From Lachnospiraceae bacterium (GTDB lineage: Bacteria > Bacillota > Clostridia > Lachnospirales > Lachnospiraceae): DNA of 64,000 bases. The notes below the pieces were generated by a model. That model made no database searches and had not been told where the DNA came from. It saw only the letters and a list, made by a program, of their open reading frames with translations. The stretch's first letter is position 1, and the number at the start of each line of letters is the position of its first letter. Positions 51,871-60,009 of the stretch are shown here, in pieces. Location of the stretch: assembly GCA_017552985.1 (NCBI GenBank), contig JAFZNO010000134.1, positions 1-64,000 of the forward strand, written 5' to 3'. The position numbers and the translations under genes were made by a program.

Positions 51871-53238
51871 GTGGCATTTGAGAGCTTAACCGATAAACTT
51901 CAAAATATATTCAAGAATCTTCGCGGTAAGGGCAAGCTTACCGAGGAAGACGTAAAGACTGCCTTAAAGGAAGTAAAGATGGCGCTTCTGGAAGCAGACG
52001 TTAACTTTAAGGTCGTAAAACAGTTTGTGAAATCCGTGGAAGAAAGAGCCATTGGTCAGGACGTCATGAACGGACTGAATCCCGGACAGATGGTGATCAA
52101 GATCGTTAACGAGGAAATGATCGCACTGATGGGAAGCGAGACCACGGAAGTGCAGTTCCAGCCCGGCAAGGCCATTACCGTCATCTTGATGGCAGGTCTT
52201 CAGGGTGCAGGTAAGACCACTGCCACCGCAAAGCTTGCGGGAAAGTTCCGCCAGAAGGGAAAGAAGTGCCTGCTGGTTGCCTGTGACGTGTATCGTCCCG
52301 CCGCAGTGGAACAGCTCCACGTAAACGGAAATAAGATCGGCATCGACGTATTTGACATGGGAACTGACGTAAAACCCGTGGAGATTGTGAAAGAAGCCTT
52401 GAAATTTGCTGAGAAAAACGGTCACAACGTTGTGATCCTCGATACCGCCGGCCGTCTTCACGTTGATGAGGACATGATGGCGGAATTGCAGGAGATCAAG
52501 GAGAACGTTACCGTACATCAGACCTTATTGGTTGTTGATGCCATGACTGGTCAGGATGCAGTTAACGTAGCGAATGAGTTCAATCAGAAGGTTGGCGTTG
52601 ACGGTGTCATCCTTTCAAAGATGGACGGCGACACCCGAGGCGGTGCCGCACTTTCCATTAAAGCCGTTACGGGAAAGCCCATACTCTACGTCAGCATGGG
52701 TGAGAAGCTCACTGACATGGAGCAGTTCTATCCCGACAGAATGGCGAACCGCATTCTTGGCATGGGCGACGTGCTCACTCTGATCGAGAAGGCACAGGAA
52801 GCCATTGACTTAGATGAAGACAAGCAGCGCCAGATGGCGGATCACGTAAAGAAGGGTAAGTTCGATTTCGAGGACTATCTCGAGAGCATGAAGCAGATGC
52901 GCAACATGGGCGGTCTTGCCAGTATTCTTGGCATGCTTCCCGGCCTTGGCGTTAAGGCGTCTGAGCTTGAGGGCATGATCGATGAGAAGCAGATGCGCCA
53001 GATGGAGGCAATTGTTCTTTCCATGACCGTTCAGGAGAGAAGAAATCCCAAGATCTTAAATCCCCAGAGAAAGTTCAGGATTGCGAAGGGCGCCGGCGTT
53101 GACGTGGCGATCGTAAATAAGTTTATCAAGCAGTTCGAGCAGAGCCAAAAGATGATGAAGCAGTTTGGCGGCATGGGCGGCAAGAGAAAGGGCTTTGGAT
53201 TCCCCGGAGGGATGAAGGGCGGACGATTCCCGTTTTAA
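51871..53238 (+). CDS. ffh: Signal recognition particle protein Ffh
   Basis: 455 residues. N domain, GTPase domain with GLQGAGKTTATAKLA (G1), DTAGRLHVDEDMM (G3) and SKMDGDTRGGA (G4/G5), and a C-terminal methionine-rich M domain with the Met/Gly/Phe end. It binds signal sequences and SRP RNA and targets ribosomes to FtsY at the membrane. The start is GTG 51871 with GGAG 6 bases upstream; the ATG at 51866 is out of frame. It is followed by rpsP after a 110-base gap that shows no strong promoter. Confidence 0.97.
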   Translation: MAFESLTDKLQNIFKNLRGKGKLTEEDVKTALKEVKMALLEADVNFKVVKQFVKSVEERAIGQDVMNGLNPGQMVIKIVNEEMIALMGSETTEVQFQPGKAITVILMAGLQGAGKTTATAKLAGKFRQKGKKCLLVACDVYRPAAVEQLHVNGNKIGIDVFDMGTDVKPVEIVKEALKFAEKNGHNVVILDTAGRLHVDEDMMAELQEIKENVTVHQTLLVVDAMTGQDAVNVANEFNQKVGVDGVILSKMDGDTRGGAALSIKAVTGKPILYVSMGEKLTDMEQFYPDRMANRILGMGDVLTLIEKAQEAIDLDEDKQRQMADHVKKGKFDFEDYLESMKQMRNMGGLASILGMLPGLGVKASELEGMIDEKQMRQMEAIVLSMTVQERRNPKILNPQRKFRIAKGAGVDVAIVNKFIKQFEQSQKMMKQFGGMGGKRKGFGFPGGMKGGRFPF

Positions 53239-53350
53239 CTAAGAAAGCCCAGGCATTTATTCACTTGACGAAAAAATCATGATGAGGATGAACCGAAAGT
53301 GATTTTTGAGTATAAATCATATTTTATTTATCTAAATGGAGGAAAAAGAA

Positions 53351-53596
53351 ATGGCAGTAAAAATCAGATTGAGAAGAATGGGACAGAAGAAGGCACCTTT
53401 TTATAGAATTATCGTTGCTGACTCCCGTTCCCCCAGAGACGGCAGATTCATCGAGGAGATCGGTACCTATGATCCTTCCACCGATCCTTCCACCTTTAAG
53501 ATCAACGAGGAGCTTGCAAAGAAGTGGCTTGCAAACGGCGCTCAGCCTACCGAGGTTGTAGGAAAGCTGTTTAAGGCTGCCGGCATCGAGAAGTAA
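53351..53596 (+). CDS. rpsP: Ribosomal protein S16
   Basis: 81 residues, full-length bS16. The N-terminus [25 protein letters not shown] is diagnostic. Start ATG 53351 is preceded by GGAGGAAA; an in-frame ATG at 53336 overlaps that SD. It binds 16S rRNA in the 30S body. The next gene starts 24 bases later. Confidence 0.97.
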   Translation: MAVKIRLRRMGQKKAPFYRIIVADSRSPRDGRFIEEIGTYDPSTDPSTFKINEELAKKWLANGAQPTEVVGKLFKAAGIEK

Positions 53597-53620
53597 TTGA
53601 ATCTTGTTGGAGGTGGATTT

Positions 53621-53848
53621 ATGAAGGAATTGGTAGAAGTAGTAGCGAAAGCTCTCGTCGAAAATCCCGATGAAGTAGTGGTTACCGAGAAGGTTGAAGG
53701 GAAGAACGTATATATTGAGCTTCACGTGGCTGCCTCCGATATGGGTAAAGTAATTGGAAAGCAGGGAAGGATTGCAAAGGCGATCCGTACCGTTGTTAAG
53801 GCAGCTTCTTTTAAGGACAACACAAGAGTTGACGTTGAGATCGTTTAA
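53621..53848 (+). CDS. khpA: KH-domain RNA-binding protein KhpA
   Basis: 75 residues from ATG 53621 with GGAGGTGG upstream. A single KH domain with the GxxG loop in GKQGR (VIGKQGRIAKAIRTVVKA). KhpA, often with KhpB, binds RNA and influences envelope growth and division in Gram-positive bacteria. Its place between rpsP and rimM is the standard Firmicutes order. Confidence 0.95.
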   Translation: MKELVEVVAKALVENPDEVVVTEKVEGKNVYIELHVAASDMGKVIGKQGRIAKAIRTVVKAASFKDNTRVDVEIV

Positions 53849-53862
53849 GATCTTGTAAAAAG

Positions 53863-53892
53863 GAGAGACCGCTAGAAAGCTGGCGGTCTCTC
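53863..53892 (+). promoter_or_regulatory. Perfect hairpin between khpA and rimM, no T tract
   Basis: GAGAGACCGC at 53863-53872 pairs perfectly with GCGGTCTCTC at 53883-53892. No T run follows, so it is not a standard terminator. It lies 30 bases before rimM and could mark an RNA processing site or protect an mRNA end. Confidence 0.5.
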
Positions 53893-53922
53893 ATGCTATT
53901 CATAAAAGAATGAGGATACCAC

Positions 53923-54432
53923 ATGGAAACAAGATTTCAGGTTGGCGTGATCACGTCGCCTCACGGCATTGCCGGAGATGTCAACGTTTTTCCCACGACG
54001 GATGATCCCAAGCGCTTCCGCCGCCTTAAGGAAGTGATCCTGGTCAAGGGGAAAACGGAAAGCACGGTAGAAATTGAAAACGTTAAGTTTTTTAAGCAGA
54101 TGGTGATCTTAAAGCTAAAGGGTTATGATGACCGTGACAGCGTGGAGAAGCTTCGTCAGTGCAGCCTTTTGGTTCCCAGGGAAAATGCGGTAAGGTTACA
54201 GAAGGATGAGTACTTTATCGCGGACCTGATCGGACTGAAGGTGTTGGATGCTGATCAAAGTGACGCTGAAATTGGCACTTTGGAGGACGTGATGTCCACG
54301 GGGGCCAATGACGTCTACGTGATCAGGAAGACGAGCGGAGAAGAGTTATTGCTTCCCGCGATCAAACAATGCGTATTAGAGGTGAACGTCATGGACGGCT
54401 TTGTCAGGGTTCATCTGTTGGAAGGACTATGA
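53923..54432 (+). CDS. rimM: Ribosome maturation factor RimM
   Basis: 169 residues: an N-terminal RimM beta-barrel with VGVITSPHGIAGDVNVFPTT (family signature GxxxxxxGxxGxV) and a C-terminal PRC-like barrel (about 95-169). RimM binds S19 and 16S rRNA during 30S head maturation. trmD follows 4 bases after its stop, as in most bacteria. Confidence 0.96.
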   Translation: METRFQVGVITSPHGIAGDVNVFPTTDDPKRFRRLKEVILVKGKTESTVEIENVKFFKQMVILKLKGYDDRDSVEKLRQCSLLVPRENAVRLQKDEYFIADLIGLKVLDADQSDAEIGTLEDVMSTGANDVYVIRKTSGEELLLPAIKQCVLEVNVMDGFVRVHLLEGL

Positions 54433-54436
54433 TCAT

Positions 54437-55870
54437 ATGGAATTTCAAGTGTTGACGTTGTTTCCCGAGATGATCTTGGAGGGTTGTAATAATTCCATTC
54501 TAAAACGGGCAACGGAAAAAGGACTCATTCAGGTAGATGCGATCAACGTACGAGATTTTTCCTTGGATAAGCACGGAAAAGTCGATGATTACACGTATGG
54601 AGGCGGCGCGGGCATGCTCATGCAGGCGCAGCCCGTTTATGATGCTTGGATCCATGCAGTGAAAGCGAAAACGAACGACGGAGAAGGTAATGACGTAAAT
54701 GCGGAAGGAGCTTCAAAGGTACGCACGGTCTACGTCACGCCCCAGGGACGGCCTTTTACGCAGGAGATGGCAAAGGAATTTGCGAAGGAAGAACGCCTGA
54801 TCTTTCTTTGCGGGCACTATGAAGGCATTGACGAGCGCGTTTTGGAAGAGGTTGTCACGGATCAGGTTTCCATCGGGGACTACGTGCTTACCGGAGGGGA
54901 ATTGCCGGCGCTGGTGATGATCGACGCCATATCCAGGTTGATCCCGGGCGTGCTGGGAAGTGACGAGTCCGCGCAGACCGAAAGCTTCGAGAATGATCTC
55001 TTGGAGTATCCGCAATATTCACGCCCGGAAGTCTGGCATGACAAGGCGGTACCGGAGGTCCTGTTGTCCGGGGATCACAAAAAGATAGAGCTCTGGAGAA
55101 GGGAAAAAGCAAAGGAACGAACAAAAAAATGGCGTCCGGATCTTTATGAGAAGTATGCAGAACGCGAAAAGACAATCGAACGCCTCATGAAGCATAAAAA
55201 GGAAAACGCCTACATGATCGATTCCCTGCTGACCGGTAAGGCACGATTGCTCCACGCGGAAGGAGATGCCGCCGTCGCGGTTTCTTCCGCGGGAAATGCT
55301 TATCAGATCTGTTGTGAAACTGCGGAACAGGGAAAGCTGCTTTTAAAATACGTGCCAAAGGAAGCAAGGCTTGTTCTGCACAACTGCGAGGCATTAAATG
55401 AAATCCTGCGGGAAGAGTATGGTCTGCAGGTTGGGGATGAATGTTACCAGAGCGTGTACACGCAACACGTTTCCATGCCTATTGCACATAAGGACATACG
55501 GCCTTATCCCATGGAGGCCATTGATTATGCCGTGGAGAATTATGGCGGTGAGAGAGAACGGGAGTACCTGACCAACAGGATTCAAAGCGGGGAATTCTTT
55601 GCTGCCTATGAGGGAGATGAAATTGCCGGCTTTTGCGGGGTGCATGCAGGCGGTAGTCTCGGTCTTTTGTACGTGGACCCGAAATATCGCAGGACAAGCA
55701 TTGGCTCGTCCCTTGCGTCTTATCTGGTGAATCTGTCCTTAAGCCGCGGAGGACTTCCGTATGCGCACATTCGCGTCGCTAACGTTGCATCGATCAAAAT
55801 GCAGGAAAAAATGGGGCTTTACGTTGGAAACAGGACGGTTTTCTGGACTTATCGGAAGGAAAATGCATAA
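54437..55870 (+). CDS. trmD: tRNA (m1G37) methyltransferase TrmD fused to a GNAT acetyltransferase-like domain
   Basis: 477 residues. ATG 54437 begins the conserved MEFQVLTLFPEMI; an upstream ATG at 54401 lies in rimM. Residues 1 to about 245 are SPOUT-class TrmD with the trefoil knot GDYVLTGGELPALVMIDA and a short acidic insertion after residue 70. Normal TrmD ends at about 240-250. Here about 230 more residues follow: an unrecognised linker domain, then a GNAT (FR47-like) domain from about 355 with FFAAYEGDEIAGFCGVHAGG, YVDPKYRRTSIGSSLASYLV and a C-terminal GNAT strand (MGLYVGNRTVFW). TrmD makes m1G37 to prevent frameshifting. The substrate of the second part is unknown. Confidence 0.92.
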   Translation: MEFQVLTLFPEMILEGCNNSILKRATEKGLIQVDAINVRDFSLDKHGKVDDYTYGGGAGMLMQAQPVYDAWIHAVKAKTNDGEGNDVNAEGASKVRTVYVTPQGRPFTQEMAKEFAKEERLIFLCGHYEGIDERVLEEVVTDQVSIGDYVLTGGELPALVMIDAISRLIPGVLGSDESAQTESFENDLLEYPQYSRPEVWHDKAVPEVLLSGDHKKIELWRREKAKERTKKWRPDLYEKYAEREKTIERLMKHKKENAYMIDSLLTGKARLLHAEGDAAVAVSSAGNAYQICCETAEQGKLLLKYVPKEARLVLHNCEALNEILREEYGLQVGDECYQSVYTQHVSMPIAHKDIRPYPMEAIDYAVENYGGEREREYLTNRIQSGEFFAAYEGDEIAGFCGVHAGGSLGLLYVDPKYRRTSIGSSLASYLVNLSLSRGGLPYAHIRVANVASIKMQEKMGLYVGNRTVFWTYRKENA

Positions 55871-55884
55871 TTTCAAAAAAATGC

Positions 55885-55913
55885 TTGCAAAGAATTGCGT
55901 TTCGTGTTAATAT
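55885..55913 (+). promoter_or_regulatory. Promoter for rplS
   Basis: TTGCAA at 55885-55890, 17 bases, TAATAT at 55908-55913. rplS can thus be transcribed apart from the ffh operon. Confidence 0.7.
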
Positions 55914-55990
55914 ATCAGAGTTGCTAAGAAGAGATGGTCCTCTGTTACCGGAATGGTATTAAGAACGTCAAATTTCAAAACAAGGAGGCA
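55914..55990 (+). promoter_or_regulatory. Candidate L19 leader RNA
   Basis: The 5' leader of rplS is about 75 bases with possible stems CAGAG/CTCTG and ACC/GGT before the SD AAGGAGG. Firmicutes L19 leaders are a known autoregulatory class; the match here is by position and rough fold only. Confidence 0.35.
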
Positions 55991-55995
55991 CAAAA

Positions 55996-56349
55996 ATGAG
56001 TGCATATGACATTATCAAGGAAATTGAAGACGCACAGCTGAAGGCGTCCGTTGACGAGTTCAACGTTGGTGATACCGTTAGAGTATACGGTAAGATCAAA
56101 GAGGGTAACCGTGAAAGAGTACAGGTTTTCGAAGGCGTAGTCCTGAAGAGACAGGGCGGAAGCAGCAGAGAGACCTTCACCGTTAGAAAGACTTCTAATG
56201 GCGTAGGCGTTGAGAAGACTTGGCCCCTTCATTCTCCCAACGTAGAGAAGATCGAAGTGATCCGTCGCGGTAAGGTTAGACGTGCAAAGCTGAACTACCT
56301 CAGAGACCGCGTTGGTAAGAAGGCTAAGGTTAAAGAGCTTGTAAAATAA
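55996..56349 (+). CDS. rplS: Ribosomal protein L19
   Basis: 117 residues, normal bL19 length. It shows [33 protein letters not shown] and [22 protein letters not shown], and ends with [20 protein letters not shown]. It lies at the 30S-50S interface. ATG 55996 follows AAGGAGG. A perfect terminator follows, so this closes the ribosomal operon. Confidence 0.98.
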   Translation: MSAYDIIKEIEDAQLKASVDEFNVGDTVRVYGKIKEGNRERVQVFEGVVLKRQGGSSRETFTVRKTSNGVGVEKTWPLHSPNVEKIEVIRRGKVRRAKLNYLRDRVGKKAKVKELVK

Positions 56350-56361
56350 TTTCCATGAGAA

Positions 56362-56400
56362 AAAAGGACGTTTACTTACGTAAACGTCCTTTTCTATTTT
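56362..56400 (+). terminator. Rho-independent terminator after rplS
   Basis: AAAAGGACGTTTAC pairs with GTAAACGTCCTTTT (right arm from 56380) around the loop TTAC, with further T-rich bases to 56400. Confidence 0.95.
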
Positions 56401-56471
56401 ACGGTAATATGGTATAATAATGCAGAAAAGTTTGCTTAAGGGCGTATTTTATTTGGGTAGGATGGTATTAC

Positions 56472-57053
56472 ATGAAAAAAAAGAGGGCAGGTCTTAGCTT
56501 TTACGAGCCAGAGAAAAAGAAGCGCAAGCCGTTTCTGTCTGAAATACTGACGTGTCTGATCTTAATGGTAATTGCCTCGTTTATGGCGCTTGTTTGCGTG
56601 TATTTCTTTGGAACGAGATGCAGGATCGTCGGTTCTTCCATGGAACCTGGTCTTTCCAACGGGCAAGAGGTTTTGATCAATAAGTTTGCATACGTGCTGT
56701 TTGTTCCAAAGAAGGGGGACGTGGTCGTGTTTTTGCCGCACGGAAATGAGCATTCCCATTATTACGTGAAAAGGGTTGTTGCCAGCCCGGGGGATAAGGT
56801 TCAGATCAAGGACGGCAAGCTTTACGTGAATGAAAAACCTTCCGAATGGATCACGGAGACGATCACGGATCCAGGGATCGCTGAGGAAGTCATAACGCTT
56901 CAAAATGGTCAGTTTTTCTGTATCGGAGACAAACCGGATGACGGGGAAGACAGCAGGCAGGCCAACATTGGACCGGTTGACAAAAAGGACATCATCGGTA
57001 AGGCGTGGTGGCACATGGCAAGAGAAGAAGAGAAAATGGGCGTGATCCATTAG
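56472..57053 (+). CDS. lepB: Type I signal peptidase, copy 1
   Basis: 193 residues. A basic N-terminus is followed by one membrane helix (about 22-46) and the exported catalytic domain. Ser56 in GSSMEPGL and Lys100 in HYYVKRVVASPGD form the Ser-Lys dyad. GDKPDDGEDSRQ stands in for the usual GDNR.NSxDSR box, slightly altered. It cleaves Sec/Tat signal peptides. A second signal peptidase gene lies 1.3 kb downstream; multiple paralogues are common in Firmicutes. Confidence 0.94.
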   Translation: MKKKRAGLSFYEPEKKKRKPFLSEILTCLILMVIASFMALVCVYFFGTRCRIVGSSMEPGLSNGQEVLINKFAYVLFVPKKGDVVVFLPHGNEHSHYYVKRVVASPGDKVQIKDGKLYVNEKPSEWITETITDPGIAEEVITLQNGQFFCIGDKPDDGEDSRQANIGPVDKKDIIGKAWWHMAREEEKMGVIH

Positions 57054-57074
57054 AGAATCCAGGGGGTAACGGGA

Positions 57075-57449
57075 ATGAAGTTTTTTGAAGCCTTGAAATT
57101 TTGGGATAAAAAGGAACAGATCACGGGTTTTGCTGCAATTGATTCGCTCGGGAAAGCACATTTAATGGTGGACAAGGGCATGCTTGAACCAATCTATTTA
57201 AAGCCCGTGCGCTTTGGCGGTGCAGAACTTCCGGACAATCGCGTTTACGTGCCAATCGGCATTGGAGGGATCAAGGAGAAACATGATCTAGAAATTGAAA
57301 AGCTGATGGAGACGCGAGAGGATCTGACCTACGTGTGTCTTCCGAAGTATCGCGGATCCAGCAGGATCCCGTATGAACTGATGGTTCGCGCGTTAACGCC
57401 GGAGCCGGAGAAAGAAGTAGTATATTCAGAGACCATTTCCATCTGGTGA
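57075..57449 (+). CDS. Conserved hypothetical protein, 124 residues
   Basis: I do not recognise the family. The frame has good codon use and a start 21 bases after lepB with GGGGG upstream. The product is soluble, with no signal or membrane segment. Alternating strands such as KHDLEIEKLMETREDLTYVCLP suggest an alpha/beta or beta-rich domain. It stands in an operon with lepB, rbgA, lepB, rnhB and yraN, so a housekeeping link to the envelope or ribosome is possible but unsupported. Confidence 0.65.
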   Translation: MKFFEALKFWDKKEQITGFAAIDSLGKAHLMVDKGMLEPIYLKPVRFGGAELPDNRVYVPIGIGGIKEKHDLEIEKLMETREDLTYVCLPKYRGSSRIPYELMVRALTPEPEKEVVYSETISIW

Positions 57450-57472
57450 TCTGAGGTAAGGAATGAGACGTA

Positions 57473-58324
57473 ATGAGTGAAAATCAGATGAACGTAAACT
57501 GGTATCCGGGTCACATGACGAAAGCCCGGCGCATGATGCAGGAAAACATGGTGCTGATCGATCTGGTGATCGAGGTTTTGGATGCGAGAATTCCAATGAG
57601 CAGCCGTAATCCTGACATTGATGAGTTGGCAAAGAACAAAAGCCGGATCGTTTTATTGAATAAGTCAGATCTTGCAGATCCCAAGGCGAATCAAAAATGG
57701 ATGAAATATTTTGAGAGTCAGGGCGCGCACGCATTGGAGATCAATGCAAAGACGGGTTCGGGAGTAAAGGGCATCCGGGGATTGGTGGAAAAGGCTTGCA
57801 AGGAAAAAATCGAGCGTGACCGGAAGAGAGGAATTGTCAACCGTCCCATCAGGGCGATGGTAGTTGGAATCCCCAACGTAGGGAAGTCCACTTTCATCAA
57901 CGCATTTGCCGGAAAGGCATGTACAAAGACCGGAAATAAACCTGGCGTTACCAAGGGGAAACAGTGGATCCGCATGGGCAAGAGCCTGGAACTGCTTGAC
58001 ACGCCTGGAATCCTGTGGCCCAAGTTCGAGGACCGCACGGTGGGCATTCATCTGGCGTTTATAGGCTCCGTCAACGATGAGATCCTAGTGCTGGAAGAAC
58101 TTGCGACTTCGCTTTTGGGAACCATTAGGGATCGCTATCCCGGACTTTTGGAGAAGCGATATGAGATCAGTGAGGAAGGACCGGAAAACGTGCTCTTGGA
58201 GCGCATTGCGGAAAGCAGAAAGTGCTATGCGAAGGGTGAGGTCTTGGATCTGAAAAAAGCTGCCGGCATTTTGATCGATGATTTTAGAAACGGCAGGATC
58301 GGCAGAATGACTTTGGAGGATTGA
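57473..58324 (+). CDS. rbgA: Ribosome biogenesis GTPase RbgA (YlqF)
   Basis: 283 residues. Circularly permuted GTPase order: N-terminal NWYPGHMTKARRMM, then G4 NKSDLAD, then G1 GIPNVGKSTF, then G3 DTPGILWPKF. RbgA helps late 50S assembly (uL16 incorporation) in Firmicutes. ATG 57473 lies 24 bases after the previous stop and the gene ends 4 bases before the second signal peptidase. Confidence 0.96.
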   Translation: MSENQMNVNWYPGHMTKARRMMQENMVLIDLVIEVLDARIPMSSRNPDIDELAKNKSRIVLLNKSDLADPKANQKWMKYFESQGAHALEINAKTGSGVKGIRGLVEKACKEKIERDRKRGIVNRPIRAMVVGIPNVGKSTFINAFAGKACTKTGNKPGVTKGKQWIRMGKSLELLDTPGILWPKFEDRTVGIHLAFIGSVNDEILVLEELATSLLGTIRDRYPGLLEKRYEISEEGPENVLLERIAESRKCYAKGEVLDLKKAAGILIDDFRNGRIGRMTLED

Positions 58325-58328
58325 CAAA

Positions 58329-58919
58329 ATGCAGAATGAATTAGTAACCATACCGCAGGAAGACAAAAAGAATGAGATTATCAAGGAGATCATAAGCACG
58401 GTGCTATATTTTCTGGGTGTTTTGTTGGCGGCCTTTTTGATCGTAAAGTTTGTCGTTCAGAGAACTGAGGTGGAAGGGCAATCCATGGAACCTACGCTTT
58501 ATAACGGGGAAAATCTCATGGTAGACAAGATTACCTATCGTTTTCGCGAGCCAAAGAGGTTTGAGGTCATTGTGCTCCAACCCTTTGAAAATGACTCCCA
58601 GACCCTTTACATTAAAAGGGTGATCGCGCTTCCCGGAGAGACCATTCAAATCCTGGAAGACGGCTCCATCATGGTCAATGACGAAAAGCTGGAAGAGAGT
58701 TACGGCAAAGAGGTCATAAAACCGAATAACCGTTTGCGCGCGAAAGAAAAGATCACTCTTGGCGAAGATGAGTATTTTGTGCTTGGCGATAACCGGAATA
58801 ACAGCGGAGACAGCAGGGAGCCGAGAATTGGAAACATCCATAAGAGTCAGATCATTGGAAAGGCTTGGATCAGAATCTGGCCGCTGTCAAAGTTTGGGGC
58901 CATTGAGAGGAAAAAGTGA
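58329..58919 (+). CDS. lepB: Type I signal peptidase, copy 2
   Basis: 196 residues. One N-terminal membrane helix (about 20-42), Ser52 in GQSMEPTL and Lys96 in LYIKRVIALPGE as dyad, and the canonical GDNRNNSGDSR box. This is closer to the SipS/SipT consensus than copy 1. The gene sits between rbgA and rnhB, the usual Firmicutes location. Both copies have complete active sites. Confidence 0.95.
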   Translation: MQNELVTIPQEDKKNEIIKEIISTVLYFLGVLLAAFLIVKFVVQRTEVEGQSMEPTLYNGENLMVDKITYRFREPKRFEVIVLQPFENDSQTLYIKRVIALPGETIQILEDGSIMVNDEKLEESYGKEVIKPNNRLRAKEKITLGEDEYFVLGDNRNNSGDSREPRIGNIHKSQIIGKAWIRIWPLSKFGAIERKK

Positions 58920-58929
58920 GGACGGTAAA

Positions 58930-59595
58930 TTGGGGAAAGCAGAGAAGGAAGCGGAACGCCTAAAAAAACAAATGGAAGCACTGGAAAAGGAAAAAGAGCG
59001 TATGTACGCGCTTTTTTCCTATGAGAGGGAATATGCGGATTATCAGATGATCTGTGGAATTGACGAGGCCGGAAGAGGACCGTGGGTTGGTCCCGTGGTC
59101 GCGGGAGCAGTCATTCTTCCCAAGGACTGCGACATTTTATATATCAACGATTCGAAGAAGCTTTCAGAATCCAAAAGAGAAGAGCTTTATGAGGTGATCA
59201 AAGAAAAGGCTGTTGCGTGGGCCGTAGGCGTTGTATCCGAAAAAAGGATCGATGAGATAAACATTTTGCAAGCCACCTATGAAGCCATGAGGGAAGCCAT
59301 TTCAAAGCTGAAGGTTCAGCCAGATCTTTTGTTAAATGATGCCGTGATCATTCCCAAGGTGGATCTGCCTCAGGTGAAGATCATCAAGGGCGACGCAAAG
59401 AGTGCTTCCATCGGGGCGGCAAGCATTATGGCAAAGGTTACGAGAGACCGCATGCTCATAGAGTATGACAAGCTCTATCCTGAATTTAAGTTTGCAAAGA
59501 ATAAAGGATATGGCACGAAGGATCACATTGAGGCACTTCAGAAATATGGTCCCACGCCAATTCACAGAAGAAGCTTTATTAAGAATTACGTATAA
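58930..59595 (+). CDS. rnhB: Ribonuclease HII
   Basis: 221 residues from TTG 58930, with AGGA about 8 bases upstream at the lepB stop. A frame open further upstream lies within lepB and has no supporting start. A 38-residue charged coiled-coil N-terminus precedes the core GIDEAGRGPWVGPVVAGAVIL (catalytic Asp-Glu). NDSKKLSESKRE, GDAKSASIGAASIMAKVTRD and the end PTPIHRRSF follow. It removes ribonucleotides from DNA. It is followed closely by yraN. Confidence 0.93.
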   Translation: MGKAEKEAERLKKQMEALEKEKERMYALFSYEREYADYQMICGIDEAGRGPWVGPVVAGAVILPKDCDILYINDSKKLSESKREELYEVIKEKAVAWAVGVVSEKRIDEINILQATYEAMREAISKLKVQPDLLLNDAVIIPKVDLPQVKIIKGDAKSASIGAASIMAKVTRDRMLIEYDKLYPEFKFAKNKGYGTKDHIEALQKYGPTPIHRRSFIKNYV

Positions 59596-59631
59596 CGAAA
59601 GCAATAACGGTATTGGAAAGGGGAAAAACGA

Positions 59632-60009
59632 ACGGAAAAGGAAGGGTTTAATAAGCGAAAAGTCGGCGCCGGCAAAGAAGAATTGGCGGCACGTTATCTG
59701 GAAAAGAGGGGCGTTAGGATTTTGGAACGTAACTTCAGGTCCAGACAGGGAGAGATCGACTTGATCGCCAGGCATGGGGAATACTTGGTTTTCTGTGAAG
59801 TAAAATATCGACGGAACAACGACAAGGGAACGCCGCAGGAAGCCGTTGGCTATGCCAAGCAAAAGAAAATCTGTAAGGTTGCTGACTATTACCGCGTGCT
59901 CCACGGGCTTGGAAATTCCGTGAGCGTGCGATACGACGTCATAGCGATCCAGGATGATCGGATAGAATGGATACCCAATGCCTTTCCGCACGTTTATGCC
60001 AAGGGATGA
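59632..60009 (+). CDS. YraN/UPF0102 family protein with probable non-standard start
   Basis: The endonuclease-fold core is clear: GKEELAARYLEKRGVRILERN, then QGEIDLIARHGEYLVFCEVKYR, with the E-D-ExK pattern of PD-(D/E)XK proteins. Function is unknown; the family may have a role in DNA uptake or repair. The conserved N-terminus (NKRKVGAGKEE) lies upstream of the only TTG (59683), and the frame has no ATG, GTG or TTG before it. An ACG at 59632 lies 8 bases after GGAAAGGGG and would restore a family-length protein. I give that as the start with low certainty; TTG 59683 is the formal alternative. The stop overlaps pgeF by 4 bases. Confidence 0.75.
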   Translation, partial: TEKEGFNKRKVGAGKEELAARYLEKRGVRILERNFRSRQGEIDLIARHGEYLVFCEVKYRRNNDKGTPQEAVGYAKQKKICKVADYYRVLHGLGNSVSVRYDVIAIQDDRIEWIPNAFPHVYAKG

